Source: Neodontobutis hainanensis
Lineage: Eukaryota > Chordata > Actinopteri > Gobiiformes > Odontobutidae
DNA: 64,000 nt
Reading direction: 5' to 3'
Assembly: GCA_024349245.1 (NCBI GenBank)
Contig: JALDNG010000080.1
Location: 366,001 to 430,000 of the forward strand
The translations under genes were made by a program, and so were the position numbers. Of the stretch, positions 33,758 to 43,510 are shown piece by piece. The notes under the pieces were generated by a model. It was not told where the DNA came from. It saw only the letters and a program-made list of their open reading frames with translations, and searched no databases. Each line of letters opens with the position of its first letter. Position 1 is the stretch's first letter.

Positions 33758-33825
33758 CACTCTATATATAATACTTTTATATATAATACAGAAAAACAAG
33801 ACAATAACAGACATGAAACCTGACA
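33180..33825 (-). mobile_element. Nested solo LTR-like element with candidate 6-bp duplication
   Basis: Inserted in the leader of the Gmr1-type element. On the minus strand it starts TGTCAGGTTTCATGTCTG and contains (TA)n, then AATAAA near 33,260 and TTTGGGTTTGCATTGGAGTC, closing with GAGCCATCGGTAGTGACT. This is the build of a gypsy-type LTR (TG start, poly(A) signal, short U5). GAATAC flanks both sides (33,174-33,179 and 33,826-33,831). No internal coding region is present, so a solo LTR fits best. Confidence 0.55.
33671..33751. repeat. (TA)n microsatellite inside the nested LTR
   Basis: About 80 bp of pure TA repeat. Confidence 0.95.
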
Positions 33826-33861
33826 GAATACTATGAGTAGAACAACAACAAGATTCCAATC

Positions 33862-33878
33862 TCCCGGACAAACTCCCA
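33862..33878 (-). promoter_or_regulatory. Primer-binding site, tRNA-Pro-like
   Basis: The minus strand reads TGGGAGTTTGTCCGGGA two bases after the LTR end. It resembles the TGGGGGCTCGTCCGGGA site complementary to tRNA-Pro, with three substitutions. Confidence 0.5.
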
Positions 33879-33880
33879 TT

Positions 33881-34236
33881 TGTTACCAAGTAGCTCAGGT
33901 TAGCAACAAAGAGTGGAATCCACACAGACAACAAAGGTTGATTGCCAATTGATTTATTAATTAATTTGATTAGTATAACTGTAAGGTGAGAGTTTAAACA
34001 ATCAGTAGTGAATGAGGTGCATGAATGTGTGTAAAGATGTCAGAGTCATGTGTGTAATAAGATGGCAGATAGACAAACAAAAGGATTTACCAAGATGGTG
34101 GCTCACCTGAGAGAGAACATGCTGGCCTATATATACACTCTAAGCCCCTCCCCTCTCAGGTAGACCACACCTAACGACCTACCCTCTTCACACAAGTCAA
34201 CCCTCAAAAAGATCAATTTCAAGAGCTGGGTTGTCA
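33881..34236 (-). repeat. Gmr1-type 5' LTR
   Basis: 356 bp, beginning TGACAACCCAGCTCTTGAAA on the minus strand at 34,236 and ending CTTGGTAACA next to the primer-binding site. It contains a TATA-like TATATATAGG at about 34,130 and AATAAA at about 33,947. Its U3 matches 28,918-29,082. Confidence 0.7.
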
Positions 34237-35039
34237 CAGTAGTCTCCGCGGTGAGCTGATGACATGAACATCATGTGTGTGGAGCTGAACCCTCATACTA
34301 TCTGGAGCTGTTTGAACTTTACTTTAAACTGTTTGGTTGAGGTCCCTAATGTTCCAATAAATGTTGTTTCAATGTTAGCGCAAGAATTACTGTCTCCGTG
34401 AAGGACTCAGCTCATTTATTTGTTAGCTTTGTGTTAGCTCCTAATTAAGCATCATCCCCTCTCCTCTCTTTCCCCACTTCTCAGGACAGTCACCAACTAT
34501 TCATGAGATGTGCAAATATTAACCACACAGTGGTTTTCTGGACCTAATCTGCATGTGCGAACAATGTGGATTATGCGCGGTTGAAATAATATTACGTCCG
34601 CACTGGATGTGTGAAAGTGGCTAGAGTGTGCTATTTTTCTTTGCTAATATGCTAATTGCTAATGGTGTATTTCATCTTTGCCACACATTTTACCCAACCT
34701 TGTCTCCCAAATAAAATGTCTATAATGAATGATTCTGCAGTCCCACAATACGTTTATTATGTTCATTATATGGAAAAAATCCCTAGTCAAAAAGCCTTAT
34801 AGGATTCTGATAGAAAAATCCTATAAGACTATCTATTATATTTTGTAATTGACAATAGTAATACAATAGCATGTGCAACAGTGAGATCTGAAGTGGACAT
34901 GCAAGTTACAGGATCTTCATCCCTTCCCAACTCAGTAGAATGGAAACAAAAGGAATTGGCTCTACGCCATCCACTTGTCTTTGGCAGTGGACAACAGAAA
35001 TCAGGATCCAAAAATCTAAAAATTATCCCCAGTACTGGT
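34237..35039. other. No gene recognised; contains an 11-bp perfect hairpin
   Basis: CTTATAGGATT (34,796-34,806) is followed by its exact complement at 34,817-34,827. The segment 34,870-35,030 looks like a TE fragment of unknown type next to the Rex3-type copy. Confidence 0.3.
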
Positions 35040-36275
35040 GTTTTCCCCCGAGGAGCTTCTTAACTACCTCAGTGACCTCAGCTTGGGTGACAGACGAGTC
35101 CACCTCTGAGCCCTCGGCCTCTGCTTCCTCAATGTAAGACATGATGGTGGAATTGAAGAGATCCTCGAAGTATTCCTTCCACCGTTCACCGATCTCCGCA
35201 AGCTGAAGTCTGCAGATTCCCACCTCCACTGTAAACAATCTTGTTAAGGTACTGCTTCCCCCTCCTGAGGCGCCGGACGGTTTGCCAGAATCTTGTTAAG
35301 GCCAACTGAGAGTCTTTCTCCATGGCCTCACCAAACTCCTCCCAGGCCTGAGTTTTTGCCTCCACAACCACCAAGGCTGCAGTTTGTTTGGCCTGCCAGT
35401 ACCAGCTGCCTCAGGAGTCCCACAAGCCAGCTAAACCTATTAGGACACCTTCTTCAGCTTGTCTGCATCCCTTAATTCCATTTCCACCAACGGGTTTGAG
35501 AATTGCCAGCTTGACAGCTCCAAGCGGCTGCGTTGGCAATGGAGGTGGAAAACATGGTCCACTCAGACTCAAATGTCTCCAGCCTCCCTTGGGATCCGGT
35601 CGAAGCTCCGCCGGAGGTGGGAGTTGTAGATCTCTCTGACAGGGGACTTGGCCAAACATTCCCAACAAACCCTTACAGTACATTTGGGTCTGCCGAGTCT
35701 GTCCGGCTTCCTCCCCATCATTGGCTCCAACTCACCACCAGGTGGTGATCATTTGATAGTACCACCCTTCTCTTCACCCGTGTGTTCAAGACATACAGCC
35801 TGAGGTCAGATGATTGATTTAGTCCTGGTGCCATATGAACTGATGGACACCCTTATGCAAAAACATGGTGTTTGTTATGGACAAACAGTGACTAGCACAG
35901 AAGTCCAATAACAGAACACCACTCCAGTTCAGATCAGGAGGGACGCTCTACCCTATCACGCCCCTTCAGGGGCCACTGTCACTGCCCACATAAGTGTCCC
36001 CTAGTCAAACGAGTCCCCATTCAGAGCACTTTCCAGCAACCCTCCTAGAAACTCCACGAAGGCCGGGTACTCTGCACTGCTGTTTGGTCCGCAGGCACAC
36101 ACAACAGTGAGACCCCTACCTCACTACCAAGGGAAGCAACCCTCTCGTTGACTGGGGTGAACTCCAACACATGGCCTTTGAGCTGGGAGTCTATAAGCAA
36201 ACCCACACCAGTCCGCCGCCTCTCACCGCTGGCAACTCCAGAGTAGTGGATAGTCCAGCCTCTCTCAAGGTGTCA
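35040..36275 (-). mobile_element. Rex3-type (RTE clade) LINE fragment, truncated at both ends
   Basis: The minus strand encodes the same protein as the longer copy at 52-54.6 kb. From high to low coordinates: VLEFTPVNERVASLGSEVGV and CAxGPNSSAEYP (endonuclease), FCYWTSVLVTV, TNTMFLHKGVHQFIWHQD, RVVLSNDHHLVVS with the N-D-H catalytic end of the endonuclease, then ESEWTMFSTSI, VWEEFGEAME (35,335), KFWQTVRRLRRGKQ and GERWKEYFEDLFN into EVTEVVKKLLGGK at about 35,045. It ends where RT would begin, so it lacks the RT active site and a 3' tail. Loss of the 3' end is unusual for a LINE insertion and implies later deletion. Frameshifts and stops are frequent. Confidence 0.8.
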
Positions 36276-36589
36276 AGCCCCAACCCTGGGCAACACAACC
36301 CTGACACAAATACATGTTTACTAAAACAACACAACAACCTGTGTTTTGAGCTGTGATTTGAAAAAATGAGATGAGATCAGAGCTAAAATGTCTAGGTTTT
36401 GGAGTAAGACCTCAAGACCCAATGTGGTTAGTTTGAATGGTGTTATTAAGAATAGAGCAAAACGGGGAAAGAAGAGGACGCAGGGAGTCAATGTTTGTGC
36501 AGTATTTTTGGTTGTGGTATATGCTAAAATTAATTTTTTTTTTCCTGAAACATACAGACGTGTAACGAGTGTGAGGTGAGTTAGGTGGT
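36276..36589. other. No gene recognised
   Basis: Non-coding spacer between the Rex3-type fragment and a SINE tail. Confidence 0.3.
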
Positions 36590-36725
36590 GGCTGGAGAAG
36601 GCTGTTAGTGCCGTATGGCAGCCCCCCCCCGTCTGCCCCAGGTGTGAATGGGAAGAATGAAAACATCATGTAAAGCACTTTGAGTGTCTGAAAAGGGTAC
36701 AGAAAAGCACTATATAAATCTTTTA
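36590..36725 (+). repeat. SINE 3' fragment
   Basis: AGGTGTGAATGGGAAGAATG, then TGTAAAGCACTTTGAGTGTC and AAAAGCACTATATAAATC form the body-tail of the SINE family seen elsewhere. The tRNA-like head is missing. Confidence 0.55.
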
Positions 36726-36890
36726 CCACGAAGGACCCCAACACAAGTTAAGACCAAGCCTTGATCCAAAATGAAGTAACACAATTTCAGTCACAACTTG
36801 TTTCAGACTTAGTATTAAAGACCAGCACCACAACACAATCACAAAATATATTCCACTCATCTATTTTCGATGTCTGGTTTGTAAACATAC

Positions 36891-38373
36891 TGGCCCTCAT
36901 TTATCAAAGCTATGCATCTTGCTAAACCGATCCAGTTACCTGATCCTGCTACCTGTTTCGGCTAACCTGTTACCGGGTCATGAGTCTTCTGTTCTCACCT
37001 CCTGTACTAGCTCGTGTGTTGCAGGCCATTCTTCAGGACCGACCGAACATGTCCAGTAATCCTTACCTTCTGGGTTTGCTACTGTCTTATCATTAAATAT
37101 TACATACGGCATCAGCCCGAGTCTGGTGTTGTGCATTTGGGTCCTGAGTCTGCTGTTACAGCGTGGGATTTATGAAACTGTGCGTATTAGGCCAATCCTG
37201 GTGTACGCACCGTACCTGCTGAGATAAATCCAGAGGAGGAAATGTGCGTAATTTGAATGAAACACACCTAAATATGCACTGTTCAGCTGGACTCGCTCAC
37301 AGAGTTTATGTCATTGAGGCACAAAATACAGCAAAAAGAGATTCCTTGAGCTGGAAATGACAAAAAAAATACTCCAAGATGAAAGATTATGTAATATATA
37401 TTTTTTAAACATGACAAATAAATGTTTTTTGTTTACAACATACCCACGTCTGAGGCTTAATTATTAGATGAAAGTACATATTTGATGTGTACCGTTCAAA
37501 CATAGACTACATGTCATCATAACTCTTATTTTAAGTAAAAAATAAAAATGATGCGACGTAAAACAATGTATAAAAACACTAGCGAAAGAAAGCCGGATCG
37601 GAGCGCTCAATTGTCTGAAGACCGACATCTAGACCGAGCCCCAGACCCAGCATTGGTGGTCGCTACATTCACAGTGGAGGCAACAGGGGGCACCTGCTGA
37701 GAGGGATTTAGCCAGACAGACCGAGATGTGTCGGATATGGACCACTGTCTACTTTTAATGTTGTGTTTGAGCAAATGTTGGATCAGGACAGTTTTTTTCA
37801 CAGTGCACTGACAGAGACACCTGTAACACTGAGGACGGGCCCCTGGGAAACGGAAAGTTGGTTGGGATGCTGTCTATTGGTAGCTAAATGGGCTGGATTG
37901 TAGGCTATATAGCAATTTTCAATCTACTAGACACTCTAAGCACTAAAAACATCATGTGTGTTTTTGCTTGAATCATCTACAGCTCACGGTTTACTTCGTT
38001 GACATTACTTAGCATTAGCGTTTGAGTGTTGTAAAAGCTGCCTCTGATAAAAGACAAAATAATGACATTGATTGATAGACTGTGTCGATAATACACACAC
38101 AATCATCTGAAAGCTCGCACCGCATAAAATAATATACTATTGTTACAGAGGACTGTAAAATTAAATATTTTCAAAGCGCCAATGTTGTTAGTTCTAAATA
38201 ATGGTTTTGCTGCTCAACTTGGTGCTCACTTTAACTGTGCGTATATAATACACCATCTTCTGACCTGGTGTGGGATTTCAGCATACCGTACACCCACGTT
38301 CATATTGATAAATGCCAAAGATTGCGTAGAAATAGCCATACACGACGTACACACCTTTGATAAATGAGGGCCA
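36891..38373. mobile_element. DNA transposon with perfect 19-bp terminal inverted repeats
   Basis: TGGCCCTCATTTATCAAAG at 36,891-36,909 is exactly complementary to 38,355-38,373. If the element starts at GGCC, a 3-bp ACT flanks both sides (a PIF/Harbinger-like length; family unproven). TGCGTA-rich subterminal motifs occur near both ends. The interior (about 1.45 kb) has no transposase I can recognise. A minus-strand frame at 37,607-37,801 is basic but unassigned. An LTR-like tail lies inside (about 36,920-37,160). Confidence 0.65.
36920..37160 (+). repeat. LTR-like 3' end inside the TIR element
   Basis: ATTAAATATTACATACGGC, then TGTGCATTTGGGTCCTGAGT and CTGCTGTTACA have the poly(A)-signal-plus-U5 look of fish gypsy LTRs. 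Its start is not defined. Likely a nested, truncated insertion. Confidence 0.35.
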
Positions 38374-39997
38374 CTCAGAGACACTATTTTCCAGTGACTA
38401 TAAACTTGATATACTCTCAATCACATCTGTACCTGTGTAATATGTTTCCTACCCACAAGAAACAAGCCAAAACAGTTATGAATGCATTAGCAGATAAAAA
38501 TAATTAGTAATGTAGGCCTATGTCCCTTAACCAGAAGACATGTCCACAGCCACATTTGGCCACTTTACTCTAACCCTACTACTCTACTCAAACATGTTTA
38601 GTGTTTTAGTGACGAGTAACCTTGCTTTGGAAATTATGGACCTCGGCTGAGCTTGGCCCCCACAGTTTTGAAGCCCACATGACACTGACCATGTGCAATT
38701 ATTGATTCTCCACATGAACTGTCAACAAAAAATTGGACAGGTTTACTAAATCTAAATGTTTACGCCAAGTACAATCTAGAGTTCATATTTCTTTAAATTA
38801 TTGTTTGATACTGTGATCATTCAGTCCAGAGCTGTGAGAATGTTTGCTGGCCCACACACAGCACATTATAATTCTAATAACAATAATATTTTACAGGTTT
38901 TTTTGGTCTGATTAATCATTTATCTGTTCATACATAAGCATACAGTTTATATTTTATAAAATAGTTCTCTTATAAAAAATATATTTTTTTTAATAAAGAC
39001 AATGGGCCCCAAAACAGTTCTCCTGGTTGTTATACCAAATGCTGCAAGGATGAGTCCCACTGCATTTTTCTTTTAAAAGAGCCTGTGTAAAACTAGAGCA
39101 AATATCAAAAATGTCTTTCCATGGCTTTTATTTTAAAGGGCAGTCATTCCTTTTTTGCACTTCTCTGTCATAAGAGCAGCTAATGGCCTCAATGACAAAG
39201 ACAAATGAAGGTCAGGAGTTCCATAAAAATACAAGCGTATAAGCTCGTATTTTGAATTTATTTCAACTATTTGAACTATTTAAATTTATTTACATTTTGT
39301 TTGTGCAATAGCACACCCTAGATGTATCATAAAACCTCTTATAAGATCAACTACAAAGAATAAGTCATCAATGAGAAGCACAAGAACATAATTTGTGCAT
39401 GGCCACGTCAGATCTTTTATGCTCAATAGACTAGTGTTAGACCAGTGGCCGCTAGTGGTGGAATTGGGCAGAGACAAATTGTCCCACACAACCACTTGCA
39501 CATACAACTTAAGACATGACTGAAAACTAGGTGTGCTGCATTCCTTTGGCTTTGATTTAAAAGAATAAGTACACAAATTTAATAAACCTTGCTACTACTA
39601 GCTTAATTATTAATTAATAATACACGTAGCTGATATATGACAGATCAGAACATTGCTTTGTAATCAGCCAACAACACTTAGCTGCAGTGATTAGTTTAAA
39701 AAAGTTTGTCTGGTCTTGAAAACCAGCTTTAATGATTTATCTCAACCTGCCTATAAAAAAAAATCACAAAAAGACTCGATACACCATGCCTCCTGTGGCC
39801 AGAAACAAATTACGCATCTATTACCTCAACTGCTCACGGGAAGGATGGCGTTTACTAAGTTTCATTCTTTTAGCATTTGTAGCTCAAAGACAGGTAAAGG
39901 AGAGCTGATCTACTAGAGACACCAAGCACAAATGCTAAATAGATGCTAATCCGTGCATATCAGAAAAACTAATACAGCCAACTACAAAATCTGTAGC
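38374..39997. other. No gene recognised; 1.6 kb
   Basis: AT-rich non-coding DNA with no repeats shared within the window. Confidence 0.3.
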
Positions 39998-40240
39998 ACT
40001 CACCACTTGATAAGTAATGTTCCCGTCATGCCTAGGGTCATTGTCCCAACCACTGTTTGAAAATACTGTAGAAATTCAACTTCTGTAGTTCCATAGCTGA
40101 TTAATTGAATTTAGTTTTCTTAATAATAATATCAAAAACTTCATCAATGTCATTTCACATCCACCGCTAGTATCATATTGAATTTCTATCAAACATACTT
40201 ACAGCTAACGCTTACTACATTTACCGCCATATCCTTTTAA
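39998..40240 (+). repeat. Dispersed repeat (family E), copy 2
   Basis: Diverged match to 19,255-19,512 in the same orientation (ACTCACCAC ... TGAAAATACTGTA ... ATCATATTGAATTTCTATCA). Confidence 0.5.
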
Positions 40241-40430
40241 AAGTTTAGCCCCTGCCACCGCCATAGTCACTGTAAAGCCTACTAGCCCATTGATAACAGT
40301 CGCATCTGTGTTGGGCGTGTGTATTTTCTATTTTTTTACTTGTAGACACCAAGGTTAAAGAGAAGTAGATGAGGCTTATATTGTATTTTGGCAGATGTCT
40401 GTAGTGTAGTTTCTCATCCAGGACATCTTG

Positions 40431-41281
40431 GAAAAAAGGTTGAAGTAAAAGCATTTTATTAATTCTGAGATCAACTGGTAAGAGAGCTGAGTTTATATCT
40501 CTAGAGAGAGGGGTTTTACCTGAAACCAAACCTGATGGGATCAGGCTGTTCTGGTCTCATAGTCGTTGAAAGTTGAAAGGCCAAGAAAGGGAGGTGTGAC
40601 TCCTGATGTGAGAGTTGTTAAGGCTCAAGAGAGTCGTTAGTGACACTGCTCCATTCAGGTGCAGGTTTCAAAACACTGTTATAAATACTAGACAACATGA
40701 ATCTGAATCCACATTCTCTGTTCAAAGAGGGCTTTTCCATTTGAACAAAAATGGCTGTCTTCAAACCTCTCTCAAACCATCTGGCCTCTCTGGCCAAAAT
40801 TCGGACATTGCTGTCCTCAAAGGAATGTCCTTTGTCTTTGAGGTGGAGGTGAACTGCAGACTCAGGTCCTTCAGGATTGTCTCTTCTGTGCTGATACATC
40901 CTCTTGTGAAGATGTTGTTTTGTTTCACCGACATAACTGTCACTGCACTCTTCACTGAACTGTATAAACTACATTACTCTGTTTGTGGGGATCTTGTCTT
41001 TAGGATGGAGCAGTTTTTGACGCAGTGTGTTTCCTGGTTTAAAGTGGACTGGAATGTTGTGTTTGTAGAAAATCCTTTTAAGTTTTTCAGATAAACCAGA
41101 CACATAAGGGATAACTACACCCTTCCCTTTTGTCCCTGGTTCCTGTCTGTTATGTGTCTGTGTCCTCTTGGTTTTGTTGAAAGTCCATCTGGGGTATCCA
41201 CAGTCTCTCAGGGCTTTACAGAGGTGTTGTTCTTCTTTCTGTTTTTCTTCTGAGGTTGTGGGCACCTCTTGTGCTCTGAAA
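40431..41281 (-). mobile_element. Penelope-like element, 3' part
   Basis: 5'-truncated Penelope-like retroelement: C-terminal coding region on the minus strand (41,281-40,618) plus about 190 bp of 3' sequence with AGCTCTCTTACCAGTTGATC (as its complement) and a CTTTTACTTCAACC end. Related fragments lie at 49.8-50.6 and 54.9-55.8 kb. The RT domain is not included. Confidence 0.8.
40618..41275 (-). pseudogene. Penelope-like RT tail and GIY-YIG endonuclease
   Basis: The minus strand first gives EEEQHLCKALRDCGYPRWTF and KGVVIPYVSGLSEKLKRIFY, then HNIPVHFKPGNTLRQKLLHP and KDKIPTN, the region between RT and nuclease in Penelope-like proteins. After a frameshift near 40,960 come VVYTVQ and SEECSDSYVGETKQHLHKRM, the paired 'VYxVQ ... 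YVGE' core of the GIY-YIG nuclease. Then come YQHRRDNPEGPESAVHLHLK (catalytic-domain continuation), SFEDSNVRILAREARWFERG and KPSLNRECGFRFMLS near the C-terminus. The nuclease normally nicks the target for priming. Here the frameshift separates it from the upstream part. Confidence 0.8.
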
Positions 41282-41326
41282 GAGAAAACTTAAAGTAATC
41301 TCATTAATAACAGTTGTTATTTTTCC

Positions 41327-41475
41327 AGAAAACATGAACATAGCAAAGTAGTACCTCTTTACAAAAATGGGGATGAACATGATTTTTCAAACTACAGGCC
41401 AATCTTGTTGCTTCCACAGGTTTCAAAAATATTGGAGAAGGTGTTTGTAACAAGGTTAAATAAATTTACTCTGAT
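41327..41475 (+). pseudogene. Non-LTR RT finger fragment
   Basis: The plus strand reads KHEHSKVVPLYKNGDEHDFS, then NYRPILLLPQVSKILEKVF and VTRLNKF. These match RT motifs 0-2 ('VVPLYK.G..xxxxNYRPxSLLP..SKxLEK') of LINE reverse transcriptases. Only about 48 codons survive, uninterrupted. Clade uncertain. It lies next to the Penelope-like fragment but on the other strand, and is a separate insertion. Confidence 0.7.
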
Positions 41476-42438
41476 TTTTTTCCATTTTTTTGTTTCAGGA
41501 AACACAGAGTCTGAGCAAAGAGCTTGGGCTGTTTGAGTTTATTAGGATAACATGTAATGCTATTGGTTCATTTAAATAAATGCTTTTTATTTACTTTTGA
41601 GTTGTTTCTTATTAGGTCCAAATACAATATAACGATACTTAATTTCAATAACCTGCATAAAAAGAATGATGTAAATATATTTAAACAGTATAATATATAA
41701 AAATAATAAATAGAGAAAGACATGTCTTAAGTAAGAGCACAAAACAATTGTGTGTATGTATTTGTGTGTATGCGTTTGTGTTAGTATGTGTTTGTGTGCA
41801 GTATCTGGGGGGGGTTGTTTGGGAGATGTTTGGGTGATGTTTAGGCGGTGCTGGTTGTGTGAGCTCAGTAGCCTTGTCCTTGATGGGAGAATGGGGAGTA
41901 ACAGGAGGATAGGATAAGACACAGCTGCTGGACAGACTTCTAATTGAGAGAAGGGACTTGGGCATAGTAAAGGGAGACAGAAATAATAATTTATATATTT
42001 TGATCTTCGGTAATTTATCCGGATCAATCTCATTCAGTTCTGGTTCTCAGCGTCAAGTGCGTGCGTCCATTTCGTGGAGTAACCTTGATGTGTCCTGTTT
42101 CATGGTCAGACCTGTAATACCATGTAGCAGCTTATGGATGTGCTTTAGATGTTGTCCACTCTTCTCTGGATGTAACCCCTTCTTATACGTTAAGCTGCGT
42201 AGCAGCTCACATGTCTGACTCTCTGCGTTTACTCTTTTCTCTATGTCCTTGGTCTGTGCTGAGATGTTGAGTCAGCTCCTCGGACTGTGCGTCTCTCTTT
42301 TGTAAATCCCTTCAGTCTGCCACTCATGTCACAGAAGCACTGTTTAATTTCAGCAGACAGCGGCTGAGTAGCTTTAAAGGCAGCTGTCAAATTTTTGGAT
42401 AGTTTAATGCGGTCCCCAGACCAATGAGCAGGAACCCA
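41476..42438. other. No gene recognised; possible unassigned coding remnant on minus
   Basis: Minus-strand frames between about 41,980 and 42,400 (IKLSKNLTAAFKATQPLSAE, then QCFCDMSGRLKGFTKERR) look like a helical protein with several frameshifts. They might be a decayed retroelement ORF1, but I cannot identify it. A GT-rich tract lies at 41,745-41,800. Confidence 0.3.
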
Positions 42439-42790
42439 CTATCATAAATCCAAAAAGATATACGTACATCCTCAACGTCCTCAACGGACAGAACTTCAAA
42501 ATACAGAACTTACCAGTTCTTCCAGGCGTCCTGTGAGTATAGCCTGCTGCAAAGGTCCCGCCAGGGCAAATGGATTCTCACCCTTCTGCACCCTTCTTAT
42601 GGGAAAAATTGTGTCAATTGCGCTCAGAGACCAGGTAATTAGATCCATTTCCAGTTCTTAGGAGTCCAGCAAGCAGTAGAGTCAAAGAGAAATAAGAGAA
42701 ATTTAGTATGACAAGACGAGACGAGGCAGGAGGAGCAGGTGGAGACGTCCGCCTTGTCCGACAGCAGGAAGTGAAGAGAGCACAAGTTCA
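42439..42790 (+). repeat. Dispersed repeat (family F), copy 1
   Basis: ATCATAAATCCAAAAA, ACCCTTCTTATGGG, GTCCAGCAAGCAGTAGAGTC, ACAAGACGAGACGAGGC and GTCCGCCTTGTCCGACAGCA match 47,579-47,850 in order and orientation. About 90 bp extra lies in this copy. Class unknown. Confidence 0.55.
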
Positions 42791-42814
42791 TAAATTCCAC
42801 CTCTAGCACCTCTG

Positions 42815-43510
42815 GAGCTTTTTGCCAATTTCTTACAGTGGCCCAGAGAGCTCAACAAAATACAAAAGCCGAAACACACTTTACAATTAGAAACTGCCAA
42901 ACATGTAACTGCACCGGAAATAGCCAAACAAAAATACACCAATAACTACACAACATTACATAAACACAGAATTACAATAACACAAACCACATGGAATTAT
43001 ATAATAAAATAAAAATTTTCAAGCAAGGGTGTGCATGTAGCATATTCACTACTTAAAAGATTCACTCAACAGCAGCATCTTCCACTTATAGTGCTGGTCT
43101 GCCTTGGTCTGGACAAATAATCCACCAAAGCCACCTCCCTTTCATTTAATAGTGGTCAATATGACACACGGTAAATATTTTATGGATTTATGTAAATTAG
43201 GCACGCGGCTTAAATTTTTTTAAAGTTTTCTACAAGTATAACTTTTGAGACCTACGGCTATGGACTTTCTGGTGATGTATGTTTCGTTCCAGGAAAAATG
43301 TTTTTGTAATGATGTACAGTTAATGGAACTGTAATTTTGTGTGGTTAATGATTATGTAAAGTTGTTATTGTTGTAATTTTGTTTGGCTATTTCTGCTGCA
43401 GCTTTATGTTGTCGTCCATTTGTCAGTTTCTTTCTGTAAAGTGTGTTAAGTCTTTTGTATTTTGTTGAGCTTTCTGGGCCACCATAGTTCCTGCAGAGGA
43501 GTACACATGA
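42815..43510. mobile_element. Foldback (long inverted repeat) element
   Basis: The left arm (about 42,825-42,985) and the right arm (about 43,328-43,500) are reverse complements. Shared blocks include AGCTCAACAAAATACAAAAG, AACACACTTTACA, GAAACTG, GAAATAGCCAAACAAAA and TTACAATAA-like ends. Arms are about 160-170 bp with visible divergence; the loop is about 340 bp. It resembles a foldback MITE. No transposase frame is inside; the short minus frame over the right arm (43,352-43,549) is probably incidental. Confidence 0.6.

Larger units (their letters stand above)
28918..34236 (-). mobile_element. Gmr1-type Ty3/gypsy retrotransposon with integrase upstream of RT
   Basis: Minus-strand element with: 5' LTR 33,881-34,236; primer-binding site 33,862-33,878; leader carrying a nested LTR; gag with a SCAN-like region (32,080-32,790); protease and integrase (31,994-30,684); GPY/F module; RT; RNase H (to 29,228); polypurine tract 29,083-29,091; and the U3 part of the 3' LTR (28,918-29,082). 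The order protease-integrase-RT-RNase H is Ty1/copia-like, but RT and integrase motifs are Ty3/gypsy-like. That combination is known for the Gmr1 group of deuterostome retrotransposons (first described from cod). Many frameshifts, and deletions between integrase and RT, make this copy inactive. No envelope-like frame is visible. Confidence 0.85.

Noticed and set aside
35388..35748. Plus-strand frames near 35.4-35.7 kb
   Set aside because: Antisense of the Rex3-type fragment encoded on the minus strand.
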